Origin: Hyphomicrobiales bacterium | GTDB taxonomy: Bacteria > Pseudomonadota > Alphaproteobacteria > Rhizobiales > Xanthobacteraceae | Length of the DNA stretch: 64,000 nt | Direction of reading: 5' to 3' | Assembly (NCBI GenBank): GCA_009377755.1 | Contig: WHTM01000001.1 | Span: 242,184 to 306,183, forward strand | Shown: positions 53,712 through 62,145 of the stretch, one piece after another | Position numbering within the stretch: the first letter of the stretch is position 1 | Layout: every line of letters begins with the position of its first letter | Translations under genes and position numbers: made by a program | The notes under the pieces: generated by a model | Seen by the model: the letters and a program-made list of their open reading frames with translations, nothing else | Told to the model about the DNA's origin: nothing | Database searches by the model: none

Positions 53712-55019
53712 TCAGTTCGCCGGCAGCACCACCCCCCGGCATTCGCCGAAGCCGATGCGTGCGAGGCCCTCCCGCTCGCAACGGCCGCGGAATACGATTT
53801 CGTCACCGTCCTCAATGAAACCGCGCGTCTCGCCGCTCGGCAGTTCGATTGGTTCACGCCCGCGCGCGGAAAGCTCGAGGAGGCTGCCCCAGCCGCTCTT
53901 GTCTGGCCCCGACACCGTTCCGGAGCCGAGCAGATCGCCGATCTCCAGATTGCAGCCGTTGCTGGTGTGATGGGCAATCATCTGCGCAACAGTCCAGTAG
54001 ATCGTCGCGAACGGACTGTGGCTAAGCCGGAACGGCTCGAGACCCTGCTCGCGCATCTTGGCCGTCAGGATGTATGCAGAAAGTTCGATGGCGATGCCGC
54101 CGCGCTCCTGGTCCGCGGAATCCGTGAGATAGGGCAGCGGCGCGGGATCGCCCTCCGGCCGCCGGTACGCTTGGGTATGGTACGGCGCGAGCGCTTCCGA
54201 GGTGACGATCCACGGCGAGATCGTCGTGGCGAAGTTCTTGCCGAGAAACGGCCCGAGCGGTTGGTATTCCCAGGCCTGGATGTCGCGCGCCGACCAGTCG
54301 TTGAGCAGACAGAAGCCGAAGATGGAGTTGCCGGCGCTGCCGACCGGGACCGGCGTGCCCAGTTCCGAACGTACGCCGACGACGATTCCGAGTTCGAGTT
54401 CATAGTCGAGCGCGCGGCATGGCGCGTAGAACGGAGCCGGTGCATCGCCGGGCTTGATCTGCCCCTTCGGACGCACCACCGGCGTTCCGCTCACGCGGAC
54501 CGACGACGCGCGGCTGTGGTAGGCCACCGGCACATACTTGTAGTTCGGCATGAGTGGATTATCGGGCCGGAACATCCGCCCGGCATTGGTGGCGTGAAAC
54601 ACCGACGCATAGAAGTCGGTGAAATTGGGCACATCGATCGGCCGAAACAGCTCCGCATCGGCCATCGGCGTCAGATGCGGTTCGATTCGGTGGCGCCAAT
54701 CGGACGACTCGGTGCTCAAGAGACGCGAGAGGTCGCGCCGCAGCGCCGACCACGCATGCGGGCCAAGCTCCATCATCCTGTTGAGATGCGGCGCCTTGCA
54801 GTCGGCCGCGGCGCGCGCCGAAAGGCCGTTCAGGAAATCCGCCATCGCCGCGACATCGAGGACGCGGTCGCCAATCGCGACGCCGCCGCGCGGCTCACCG
54901 ACCGGCGGCCGGAAAATCCCAAACGGCAAATTCTGGATCGGAAAATCGCAGCCCGGCGCATTGGCGCTGTCGATCCAGCTTGCGCGCTTTGGATCGTGGG
55001 TTTCGTTGAGGTCGATCAT
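53712..55019 (-). CDS. fahA: Fumarylacetoacetase
   Basis: A 435-residue enzyme hydrolysing fumarylacetoacetate to fumarate and acetoacetate, the last step of the homogentisate pathway, or an analogous acylpyruvate. The FAH metal site is seen in CRALDYELELGIVVG, and NDWSARDIQAWEYQPLGPF and GKNFATTISPWIV are classic fumarylacetoacetase segments. The ATG at 55019 is chosen because further upstream the frame is repeat-derived. No homogentisate dioxygenase or maleylacetoacetate isomerase gene is adjacent. It follows the LLM monooxygenase gene on the same strand. Confidence 0.93.
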   Translation of the reverse strand: MIDLNETHDPKRASWIDSANAPGCDFPIQNLPFGIFRPPVGEPRGGVAIGDRVLDVAAMADFLNGLSARAAADCKAPHLNRMMELGPHAWSALRRDLSRLLSTESSDWRHRIEPHLTPMADAELFRPIDVPNFTDFYASVFHATNAGRMFRPDNPLMPNYKYVPVAYHSRASSVRVSGTPVVRPKGQIKPGDAPAPFYAPCRALDYELELGIVVGVRSELGTPVPVGSAGNSIFGFCLLNDWSARDIQAWEYQPLGPFLGKNFATTISPWIVTSEALAPYHTQAYRRPEGDPAPLPYLTDSADQERGGIAIELSAYILTAKMREQGLEPFRLSHSPFATIYWTVAQMIAHHTSNGCNLEIGDLLGSGTVSGPDKSGWGSLLELSARGREPIELPSGETRGFIEDGDEIVFRGRCEREGLARIGFGECRGVVLPAN

Positions 55020-55042
55020 GAGGATTCGCTTCACCGCTTGCG

Positions 55043-55115
55043 CCGTCCCCGCGCAAGCGGGGACCCATACTCCGTGAAGGTGGTTATGGGCTTCCACTTT
55101 CGCGGGAACGACCAC
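55043..55115. repeat. Dispersed palindromic repeat, inverted relative to 20360
   Basis: GTCCCCGCGCAAGCGGGGAC, then CCCATACTCCGTGAAGG, GGTTATGGG and TTTCGCGGGAACGACCAC, matching in reverse orientation the element at about 20360-20428. It lies between the FahA and LLM monooxygenase genes. Confidence 0.7.
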
Positions 55116-55176
55116 CCAGAGAGTCCGTGTATGGATACCGTATCACAGTGCGGTGACCGCCTGAACCGCGTTCGAC

Positions 55177-56559
55177 TCACTCCGCGGCGGCGATCTGCGG
55201 TGGGACGCTGCCGCTCGTAGACTGCCGATAGCGGCTCTCCGGACGCCGCAACCCGAGATTCTCGCGCAGCGTCAGGCCTTCGTAATCGGTGCGGAACAGG
55301 CCGCGCCGCCGCAGCTCGGGGATCACCAGGGTGACGAAGTCGTTGAGCGATCCGGGCAGATAGGGCGGCATCACATTGAAGCCATCGCACGCCTCGCTGC
55401 GGAACCACTCCTCTATCACGTCCGCGACATGCCTGGGCGTGCCCTTGACCACGAATTTTCCGCGCGCGCCGGCAACGACCTGGGCGGTTTGCCGGAGCGT
55501 CAAGCTGCCACGCTTCGCGATGTCCATCACGTATTTGAAGATGCTCTGGCTCGCCATCTTACTGTGCTCGAGTTGCGGCATCGGCCCGTCCATCGGGTAG
55601 CCGGACAGATCGACGTTGCCAAGGCACATCGACAAGACTTCACGCGCCACGATCGGGTGCGTGAGCGAATCCAGGTATTGCTGCTTCTCGGTGGCCTCCT
55701 CCTCGGTCCGGCCGACGACGGGACTGAGGCCCGGCATGATCTTCATTTCGTCGGGCAAGCGGCCGTACTGGGCCATACGCGCCTTAAGCTCGGCATAGAA
55801 GGTGCGGCCCTGCCCGAGGTTGAGCGGAGCGCAGAAGATCACCTCAGCGAATTCCGCCGCCACCCGGATCATGTCCTCCGATCCGCCCGCCTGAACGATG
55901 ACCGGCCGCCCTTGCGGCGCGCGCGGCACGTTGAGCGGCCCGCGCACGGAGAACCAATCGCCCTTGTGGTTCAGGGGATGCTTCTTATCCGGGTCGAGGA
56001 AGATGCCGCTCTCCTTGTCGCGGACGAACGCGTCGTCATCCCAGCTGTCCCACAGCCCAACTACGACCTGGGCGAATTCGCGCGCACGTTCGTACCTCAC
56101 CCCGTGCTCGTAATGTTCGTCGCGCGAAAAATTGTAGGCGTCAGCCGCCTGACCGGAGGTGACGAGGTTCCAGCCGGCACGGCCGTGGCTGATGTGGTCG
56201 AGGGACGCGAACTTGCGTGCGACGTGATAGGGCTCGTTGTAGCTGGTCGAAGCGGTGGCCACCAGGCCGATGCGTGTCGTCACAGCGGCAAGCGCGGACA
56301 ACAGCGTGATCGGCTCCATGTTGGCGATATATTGCGCGGAGCGGGCAAGCGCGTCGGGATGCGCCTCGCGCACCGAGATGTTATCGGCAAGGAACACCAT
56401 GTCCATCTTGGCGCGCTCGGCGGTCTGGGCGAGCTCGACATAATGCTCGAAATTAATGCCGGCATCGGCCTGCGACTGCGGGTGGCGCCAGGAGGCGACG
56501 TGGTGCCCGGTCGGATTGAAGAAGGCGCCAAGCCTGAGCTTTTCTCCGGGCTTTCGCAT
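55177..56559 (-). CDS. LLM-class flavin-dependent monooxygenase (NtaA/SnaA/DszA family)
   Basis: A 460-residue FMN-reductase-dependent monooxygenase. It starts MRKPGEKLRLGAFFNPTGHH. Family marks are ASWRHPQSQADAGINFEHY, GLVATASTSYNEPYHVARKFASLDHISHGRAGWN, and LVTSGQAADAYNF. Relatives oxidise nitrilotriacetate, dibenzothiophene sulfone or pristinamycin precursors with FMNH2 from a partner reductase, which is not in the window. A palindrome GTTGAC-N2-ATCAAC lies upstream (56730), next to a MarR gene, suggesting regulated catabolism. Confidence 0.92.
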   Translation of the reverse strand: MRKPGEKLRLGAFFNPTGHHVASWRHPQSQADAGINFEHYVELAQTAERAKMDMVFLADNISVREAHPDALARSAQYIANMEPITLLSALAAVTTRIGLVATASTSYNEPYHVARKFASLDHISHGRAGWNLVTSGQAADAYNFSRDEHYEHGVRYERAREFAQVVVGLWDSWDDDAFVRDKESGIFLDPDKKHPLNHKGDWFSVRGPLNVPRAPQGRPVIVQAGGSEDMIRVAAEFAEVIFCAPLNLGQGRTFYAELKARMAQYGRLPDEMKIMPGLSPVVGRTEEEATEKQQYLDSLTHPIVAREVLSMCLGNVDLSGYPMDGPMPQLEHSKMASQSIFKYVMDIAKRGSLTLRQTAQVVAGARGKFVVKGTPRHVADVIEEWFRSEACDGFNVMPPYLPGSLNDFVTLVIPELRRRGLFRTDYEGLTLRENLGLRRPESRYRQSTSGSVPPQIAAAE

Positions 56560-56729
56560 GCCATTGCTGCCTTTCGAGACCGATCCGACGCCCTCGCCGC
56601 TTTGCTACGGTTGCCGGCAGTACCGGCATGGCGGGCGCAAACGACACGACCAAATGACGCTCCGATGCAGCCGGCCGCGAGGACAGCCCATTCCATGACA
56701 GGTTTGGATGGATTGCAATGGCGATCTTG

Positions 56730-56743
56730 GTTGATTCGTCAAC
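56730..56743. promoter_or_regulatory. Palindromic operator candidate GTTGAC-GA-ATCAAC (minus strand)
   Basis: Read toward the LLM gene, the sequence is GTTGACGAATCAAC: arms GTTGA/TCAAC around four bases. It contains TTGAC, which could be the -35 box. The same motif with two internal changes is found at 61816-61829. It sits 13 bases after the MarR gene stop and 170 bases upstream of the LLM gene. Confidence 0.55.
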
Positions 56744-56755
56744 AAATCGGCCCCA

Positions 56756-57325
56756 TCAACGGCTATAGCGGGGCGCATGAGTGCGCACGATCGCGCCCTT
56801 TTTGGCAGCCGAGCGCTTAGCCTTTGCCGTTTCAGCGGCGGGGGCCATCCTGTCGGAAATGGCCTTCGTCAGCTTATCGAGCGCCCGGTAAAGGAGGGCA
56901 TTTTCGCGCCGATCGAGCGCGCCGGTGAGTTCCTTCTGAAGCCGGAGGCGCACCGGCATGATCCGGCCATACATCGCTTGCCCCGCCCTGGTAAGTTCCA
57001 GCAAGGCGCTGCGCGCGTCGGCCGGATTCGGTTTGCTCACGACGTAGCCGCGGCTGATCAGCGACGCGCAGGCCCGACTGACTTCGGCCCGGTCCGCCTG
57101 CAGCCGCCGGCACAGCCAGAACGCCGTCACCGATCCGCCGGCGTGAATATGCGACAGCATGCGCCATTCCGCCAGCGACAGACCGAATTGCTCGGAGATC
57201 GCGGGGCTGGAATAGCGATCGAGCAGCTTCCTGAGCTGCCCGATCTTGTAGTCCAGGAGTTGTTCGATCGGCACCGTGTCGGCAGCTTTGGAAGCCGATG
57301 TCCTGCCGCGTTTCCTGGCGGTCAC
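56756..57325 (-). CDS. MarR family transcriptional regulator
   Basis: A 189-residue winged-helix repressor-type protein. The start is a GTG (57325) after GGGGAG. The core is QFGLSLAEWRMLSHIHAG, then RADRAEVSRACASLISRGYV as recognition helix (WLCRRLQADRAEVSRAC) and KPNPADARSALLELT as the wing. MarR proteins usually bind a palindrome overlapping a promoter and release on binding an aromatic ligand. The adjacent LLM gene and the distal dioxygenase promoter share a candidate operator. A basic Lys/Ala tail (KAKRSAAKKG) is extra. Confidence 0.9.
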   Translation of the reverse strand: MTARKRGRTSASKAADTVPIEQLLDYKIGQLRKLLDRYSSPAISEQFGLSLAEWRMLSHIHAGGSVTAFWLCRRLQADRAEVSRACASLISRGYVVSKPNPADARSALLELTRAGQAMYGRIMPVRLRLQKELTGALDRRENALLYRALDKLTKAISDRMAPAAETAKAKRSAAKKGAIVRTHAPRYSR

Positions 57326-57678
57326 CCGCGCTCCCCTGAAATTTGCTCGATGGCTCTCTGTACAGAAAAACGCAGAATCATGCCAATTGGCAAGCGGTCG
57401 CCGGCCAGCAATGGCGCCGCCGTCTCGTCATGGCGTCACGAAGAAATTGCCGCCGTGCGCAAGGACACCGCAAGCGCGCGCGCCGCAGAATTCCGACCTT
57501 CGCCTTCGACTACATCGACACCGGTGTAGGCTCAAGCGCGGGGCTCCGGCGCAACCACCACGCAATTCGCTCGCCTTTCTCGGGGAACGGACGCTCGCGA
57601 ACTTGGAGTCGGTCACTAACCGCCATACCAGTACGGTGGACTTCACGTAACGAGCCGAACGGCGATTTCCGGCGCTGC
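57326..57678. other. 353-bp intergenic region between MarR and GMC genes
   Basis: Holds the MarR gene leader and a 12-bp palindrome at 57381. The rest (57400-57660) has no gene I can support; the open frames on both strands have no family-like content. The GMC gene stop is at its right edge. Confidence 0.45.
57381..57392. promoter_or_regulatory. 12-bp perfect palindrome upstream of the MarR gene
   Basis: TGCCAATTGGCA, reading the same on both strands, 56 bases upstream of the MarR GTG. It is a candidate autoregulatory site, though it differs from the GTTGAC-N2-ATCAAC motif. Confidence 0.35.
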
Positions 57679-59451
57679 TCAGGCATCGACCAGTGGGCCC
57701 TGGTTCTTCAGATACTGCGTCGTGATGGCGTGGGCTGACCAGTATGCGAGGGCGGCCACGGTCGCGGTCGGCGCATAACCCGCATTCTGTGGAAAAGTCG
57801 AGGCGCCCATGACGAACAGATTATCGGCATCCCAACTTTGCAGATAGCGATTGACGACGCTAGAGCCAGGGTCCGATCCCATGATCGTGCCGCCGGTATT
57901 GTGCGTCGACTGATAGGGAACGGTATGGAAGCTGCCGCGCTGCGCCGGCGGCGCGGTCATCATGGTCGGATTCATGGCCTGCGCGATCTTGACCGCGACG
58001 CCGGCCGCATGGGCGACGAGCGTGCGGTCGTTCTCCTGGAAGTCATAGGTCATGCGGATCAGCGGCCGGCCGAGCGCGTCGCGATAGTTCGGATCCAGGT
58101 CGAGATGGCTGTGCCGATGCGCGTAACTTGCGCCGGACACGTTGATGAAGAAAGAATGATTGTACCATTTCGCCGTGGCCTGCTTCCATGCTGCGCCCCA
58201 GCGCGGCGTGCCGGGCGGCACCGGCCGTATCATGATCGGGCGGCCGCTCGCGGGGCTGCAAAAGATCATGGCACCGCCGAAAAAGCCGAGTCCCGAATGA
58301 TCGAAATTGTCGCCGTTGACATCGTCGATCGCCATGCCGTTCACGCCTGAGGCCATGAACGGATTGATCTCCTCGTCCTCCATGAACACCTGGACGCGGC
58401 TGGTCGTCTGGTAGCAGTAGTTCTTGCCGACCACGCCCTTGGCGGTCGCCGGATCGTACGGCGCACCGATTCCGGAATGCAGCATCAAGAGCGCATTGTT
58501 GAACACGTAGGCGCACAGCAGGACCAGGCCTGCCGGCTGCTCGTACTCCGCGCCGGTGCGCACATCGACGTAGCGCACCGACCGCACCTTGCGCACCGCG
58601 CGATCGTAGACCAGTTGTTTGACGGCCGCATGATCGCGAAGCTCGAAATTGGGATCTTGCAGCAGCACCGGGTGCAGGGTGGAGTTCGGGCTCGCCTTGG
58701 CGTTCACCGCGCAGCCGAAGCGGTCGCAGTGGCCGCAATATTCGCACGCGTTAAGCGTTGCTCCTTCGGGATTGGTATAGGCGGCGCTGGCATTGGCCGA
58801 CGGCACCGGAAACGGATGATAGCCGAGCTCCGCCGCTGCGCGCGCGAACAGCGTGCCCGGCTTCGACGTCACCAACGGCTTGTTGGGATAGTCGTCGCTG
58901 CGCTCGCCTTCGAAGATGTTGCCGCCCGCGATCTGACGGCCGCGCAGGTTGCCCGCTTTGCCGGATACGCCGCACAGCTTCTCGAAGCGGTCGTAGAACG
59001 GCTCAAGCTCCGCGTAGGTGACGCCGAAGTCCGCCACCGCCAGGTCGGACGGAATTGCGGCCCGGCCGTAGCGCTGTGTCAGGTGGCCTCGCAATTCGAA
59101 ATCACTCGGCAGGAACCGCGACGTGATCCCGTTCCAGACGACACCTGAGCCGCCAAGCCCGGAACCGGGAAGAAATGCACCGAGGCGGCGGATCGGCAGG
59201 GCCGTCTCCGACGGACTGTGTCGCATGGTGACCGTCTCGCGCTGCGCATCCTGGATCAGCGCGAGGCGGATTGCGTACTTGAGCTCGTCGCGAATGCTAG
59301 GCGGCGCAAAGTCCTCCTCCGATGTGCGGCGCGGGCCGCGCTCCAACCCGACCACGTGCAGTCCCGCCTTGGTCAATTCGCGGGCGAGAATGCTGCCGGT
59401 CCAACCCATGCCGACGACGACGACGTCGACCTCCTTCAATTTCACGGTCAT
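57679..59451 (-). CDS. GMC-family oxidoreductase, large dehydrogenase subunit
   Basis: A 590-residue FAD enzyme oxidising an alcohol. The FAD Rossmann motif is VVVVGMGWTGSILARELTKAG. PGSGLGGSGVVWNG is the second FAD segment. A cysteine-rich loop CEYCGHCDRFGCAVNAK (residues about 240-256) resembles gluconate/sorbitol dehydrogenase large subunits and possibly binds Fe-S. The C-terminal motif is THNTGGTIMG with the catalytic His. There is no Tat signal, unlike secreted gluconate dehydrogenases. It lies 14 bases after the subunit-3-like gene; the two probably form a complex. No cytochrome subunit is present. Confidence 0.9.
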   Translation of the reverse strand: MTVKLKEVDVVVVGMGWTGSILARELTKAGLHVVGLERGPRRTSEEDFAPPSIRDELKYAIRLALIQDAQRETVTMRHSPSETALPIRRLGAFLPGSGLGGSGVVWNGITSRFLPSDFELRGHLTQRYGRAAIPSDLAVADFGVTYAELEPFYDRFEKLCGVSGKAGNLRGRQIAGGNIFEGERSDDYPNKPLVTSKPGTLFARAAAELGYHPFPVPSANASAAYTNPEGATLNACEYCGHCDRFGCAVNAKASPNSTLHPVLLQDPNFELRDHAAVKQLVYDRAVRKVRSVRYVDVRTGAEYEQPAGLVLLCAYVFNNALLMLHSGIGAPYDPATAKGVVGKNYCYQTTSRVQVFMEDEEINPFMASGVNGMAIDDVNGDNFDHSGLGFFGGAMIFCSPASGRPIMIRPVPPGTPRWGAAWKQATAKWYNHSFFINVSGASYAHRHSHLDLDPNYRDALGRPLIRMTYDFQENDRTLVAHAAGVAVKIAQAMNPTMMTAPPAQRGSFHTVPYQSTHNTGGTIMGSDPGSSVVNRYLQSWDADNLFVMGASTFPQNAGYAPTATVAALAYWSAHAITTQYLKNQGPLVDA

Positions 59452-59465
59452 GATTGTTCTTGCTG

Positions 59466-60041
59466 TTAGGAGAAATCGGCGATCGACCGCGGCGGCTGAT
59501 CATACCGCTTGCCGAACGAGGTCGAGACCGCTTCCCGATAGCGGGCCGGCAGTCCCGGATAGCCGATCATCTTCCAAGCGGAACAGTCGCGGTTACCGCC
59601 ATAGATCGGATCGGCGAAGAACCCTTCCATGGTGAGATTCAGCAGGGCTTCGAAAACTTCCTTGCTCGGCACACCGGAAAATTCCGCCGATCCCTCCTCG
59701 AAGGCTTTCAGTGCGGCGATGCGGTCGATGTCGGCAAGCTGGTTGAAGTCCTTACCGTGGGCGCTGCGTGTCCACACGTTGGCGGCGGCGATGCCTGCCC
59801 TGAACAGCTCACGCGGCGTGAAGCGGAGCTGGTAACCATGCTCAGGCTTGGCCTGGAAGAACGGGCCGTCGCGGTACAGCCCGGCGCCTTCGCCCCACGG
59901 GCTCGCGAGCTGCCACTCGATGAAGTCGACGACACCGCAATCGCTACCCGACGGCGACAGGTCGTCGGCGGGAATGAGCGTATCGACCGCCGCCGTGAGG
60001 AAGGCGAGTTCTGCCGCCGTGAGTGAGGGTGATGACGTCAT
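59466..60041 (-). CDS. Gluconate 2-dehydrogenase subunit 3-like protein
   Basis: A 191-residue small subunit of the GMC complex. The family core is ELAFLTAAVDTLIPADDLSPSG, CGVVDFIEWQLASPWG, and YGGNRDCSAWKMIGYPG. Known subunit-3 proteins carry a Tat signal that exports the folded complex; none is seen here (MTSSPSLTAAELAF), so the complex appears cytoplasmic. The ATG overlaps the stop of the ThDP gene upstream (ATGA), showing co-translation of ThDP enzyme, small and large subunits. Confidence 0.9.
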   Translation of the reverse strand: MTSSPSLTAAELAFLTAAVDTLIPADDLSPSGSDCGVVDFIEWQLASPWGEGAGLYRDGPFFQAKPEHGYQLRFTPRELFRAGIAAANVWTRSAHGKDFNQLADIDRIAALKAFEEGSAEFSGVPSKEVFEALLNLTMEGFFADPIYGGNRDCSAWKMIGYPGLPARYREAVSTSFGKRYDQPPRSIADFS

Positions 60042-61669
60042 CCGAACATCGACTTTGCAGTTTCCTGGGAGGTGATGAACTCCAGCAGCGCCGGTGTTCC
60101 TGCTTCCGTCGCCGCGATGCCGCGGTGGATCGCGGGAACGATCTCGTCAGGCCGCTCGATCCTTTCGCCGTAGCCGCCCATGGCGCGCGCGAACGCGGCA
60201 TAGTCGCCGGAAATGTCGGTGGCGCGATACTTCTGCGTGGACACCGGCAAGCTGTCGAGCTCGACCGCCATGGCGGAGTTGTTAAGCAGGATCGAGAGGA
60301 TCGGGATCCTGGCCCGAACAGCGGTCTCGAAGTCCATGCCCGTAAAGCCGATCGCGGCATCACCCCAGACATTGACGCACAGCTTGTCGGGACAGGCGAG
60401 CTTGGCGCCAAGGATCAGGCCGAAACCGTAGCCGAGCTGGGTCGACTTGCCCCAGCCGATGTAGCTGTGCGGCCTGGTCGCGCGCCAAAATGGCGTGAGC
60501 TGATCACGCGGGCTGCCCGAGTCGTGGGTGATGACGGTACGGTTCAGGTCAACGGTGCGCCAGAGGTCGGCGATCACGCGATAGGGCGACAGCGGCACCT
60601 CGTCGGAGGTGAGCTTCGGCAGCCACTGCGCCATCCAGGCGGTTTCAATCTCCTTGATCCGGGCCACGACCGGCCCTGGATCGCGCGCCGTCTTGAGGTC
60701 CTTGCGGCATTCCGCGATCAGCGCCTGCAAGGTGAGCTTGGCGTCACCGATCAGGCCGTGCGCCACGGGCACGTTCTTGTTGAGATCGGCGGGATCTAGC
60801 GTCGCGTGCACGACGGTCTTGCCGTGCGGGATCGCCACTCCGAACGGCGTTGCAGAGAAGCTGCAGCCAATGCCGAAAATCACGTCCGCCGCATGCAGGC
60901 AATCCCATAGCGATTTGCGCATGGTGACACCGCCGGAGCCGAGCGACAGCGGGTGCGTCTCGTCGAAGCTCGACTTGCCCGGCAGGCTGGTGCAGACCGG
61001 GGCGGCGAACAGTTCGGCAAGCTCCCGCAACTCGTCATAGGCCTCGGCCCAGTGGACGCCCTGGCCGGCGTAGATCACAAGCCGCTCCGCCGCGAGCAGG
61101 GTCTTTGCCGCCGCCGCGACGGCGGACGCTTCAGGTGCATATCTTGTCACGACAACGGGGGTGTAGGTGATCGGCCCCGGCACCTCCTCCGCAAATACGT
61201 CGCCCGGAACCTCGACCACGACCGGAGCGCCGCGGCCGTTGCGCAATTGCGTGAACGCGCGCCGGAAGACATGCTCCACCTCGGCGGCAGCCGTCAGCGG
61301 CTCGGCATGCTTGGCCACGTGCGCCATCACGATCGTGGAGTTGAAGTTGCGCGGAACATGCGCAAGCCGACGGTTGAAGCCGCGCGGGATCACCAGAACC
61401 GGAACCGATTCGCTGAAGGCCTGCGCGATGCCGCCGTAGGCGTTCTCCGAGCCTGGTCCTTGCTGCATGCAGAACACACCGAGCTTCTTGCCGCGCGTCA
61501 TGCGCGACATGGCGTCCGCCATGTGCACCGCGGTCCGCTCCTGCCGGGTGAAGATCGTACGGATGTCGGCAGCGGCGGCGCCTTCGATCAGCTCATTGCG
61601 CGGATAGCAGAACAGGATTTCGATGCCCTCCCGCTTGAGGATTTCGGCAATGGCCTGATTGACCTTCAT
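60038..61669 (-). CDS. Thiamine diphosphate-dependent enzyme (acetolactate synthase-like)
   Basis: A 543-residue ThDP enzyme. The activating Glu is in TRQERTAVHMADAMSR. The cofactor loop GDAAIGFTGMDFETAV ends LLNNSAM, with GDA in place of the usual GDG. The start MKVNQAIAEIL at 61669 follows GAGG. It is first in a three-gene unit with the GMC subunits, so a decarboxylation or carboligation upstream of an alcohol oxidation is plausible. It faces the extradiol dioxygenase across a 476-base divergent region with a candidate operator. Confidence 0.88.
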   Translation of the reverse strand: MKVNQAIAEILKREGIEILFCYPRNELIEGAAAADIRTIFTRQERTAVHMADAMSRMTRGKKLGVFCMQQGPGSENAYGGIAQAFSESVPVLVIPRGFNRRLAHVPRNFNSTIVMAHVAKHAEPLTAAAEVEHVFRRAFTQLRNGRGAPVVVEVPGDVFAEEVPGPITYTPVVVTRYAPEASAVAAAAKTLLAAERLVIYAGQGVHWAEAYDELRELAELFAAPVCTSLPGKSSFDETHPLSLGSGGVTMRKSLWDCLHAADVIFGIGCSFSATPFGVAIPHGKTVVHATLDPADLNKNVPVAHGLIGDAKLTLQALIAECRKDLKTARDPGPVVARIKEIETAWMAQWLPKLTSDEVPLSPYRVIADLWRTVDLNRTVITHDSGSPRDQLTPFWRATRPHSYIGWGKSTQLGYGFGLILGAKLACPDKLCVNVWGDAAIGFTGMDFETAVRARIPILSILLNNSAMAVELDSLPVSTQKYRATDISGDYAAFARAMGGYGERIERPDEIVPAIHRGIAATEAGTPALLEFITSQETAKSMFG

Positions 61670-62145
61670 GAACAATCCTCGACAAGGGGACAGCGCCGGC
61701 GCGTTGTTCGCGTCGGCGGCGTCAGTGCTTTTCCGCCCGATACACAGTGCATCTTGCCAGCTTGCGCGCGGCGCGCCTAGCCTGCCATGGCAAATCAGCC
61801 GGAATCAGTTAGATTGTTGACTGATCAACATTATCGATGCAATGATGGTACGGTTCCGCTGCACTGTCGAACAGGCTTGGCGGAGATCGGGAATGACGAG
61901 AGGTAAGTTCGTCGACGATCCCGCCAGTGGTTGTTTCCTCGACCTGATTGTCGAGAAACGGGAGCAGACACATCATCATGCCAAGAATGCTCCAAAAATG
62001 GGCGGAGATGGTGCGGATTTCCGGCGCATCCGTCGGGCAGTGATGGGTCCCTCCGATTGCTGGCAATGACCGGACTGCTTGCCGAGGTACCGGCCGCCTG
62101 CGAAGTTATGGCAGGACAGATGCTGGGTGTACTGGGAGCGTGCGC
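61670..62145. other. 476-bp divergent regulatory region
   Basis: Contains the palindrome at 61816-61829 and, in the leader of the dioxygenase gene, a hairpin 61933-61959 (GTTT-C-CTCGAC ... GTCGAG-AAAC). Small open frames of about 75-85 codons on both strands (61809-62069) have no supporting features. The dioxygenase leader from the operator to the ATG is about 316 bases, unusually long. Confidence 0.5.
61816..61829. promoter_or_regulatory. Palindromic operator candidate GTTGAC-TG-ATCAAC (plus strand)
   Basis: GTTGACTGATCAAC, with flanking T/A extending the symmetry. It differs from the element at 56730 only at the two central-left bases when each is read toward its target gene. TTGACT at 61817-61822 could be a -35 box with AATGAT (61841-61846) as a weak -10 for the dioxygenase gene. 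Confidence 0.55.

Noticed and set aside
57276..57650. 124-codon plus-strand frame opposite the MarR gene start
   Set aside because: Overlaps the MarR coding region antisense, lacks a ribosome site and has biased Arg/Ala content typical of shadow frames.
61809..62069. Small frames on both strands in the divergent region
   Set aside because: No ribosome site with family-like content; the region is better explained as promoter and leader.
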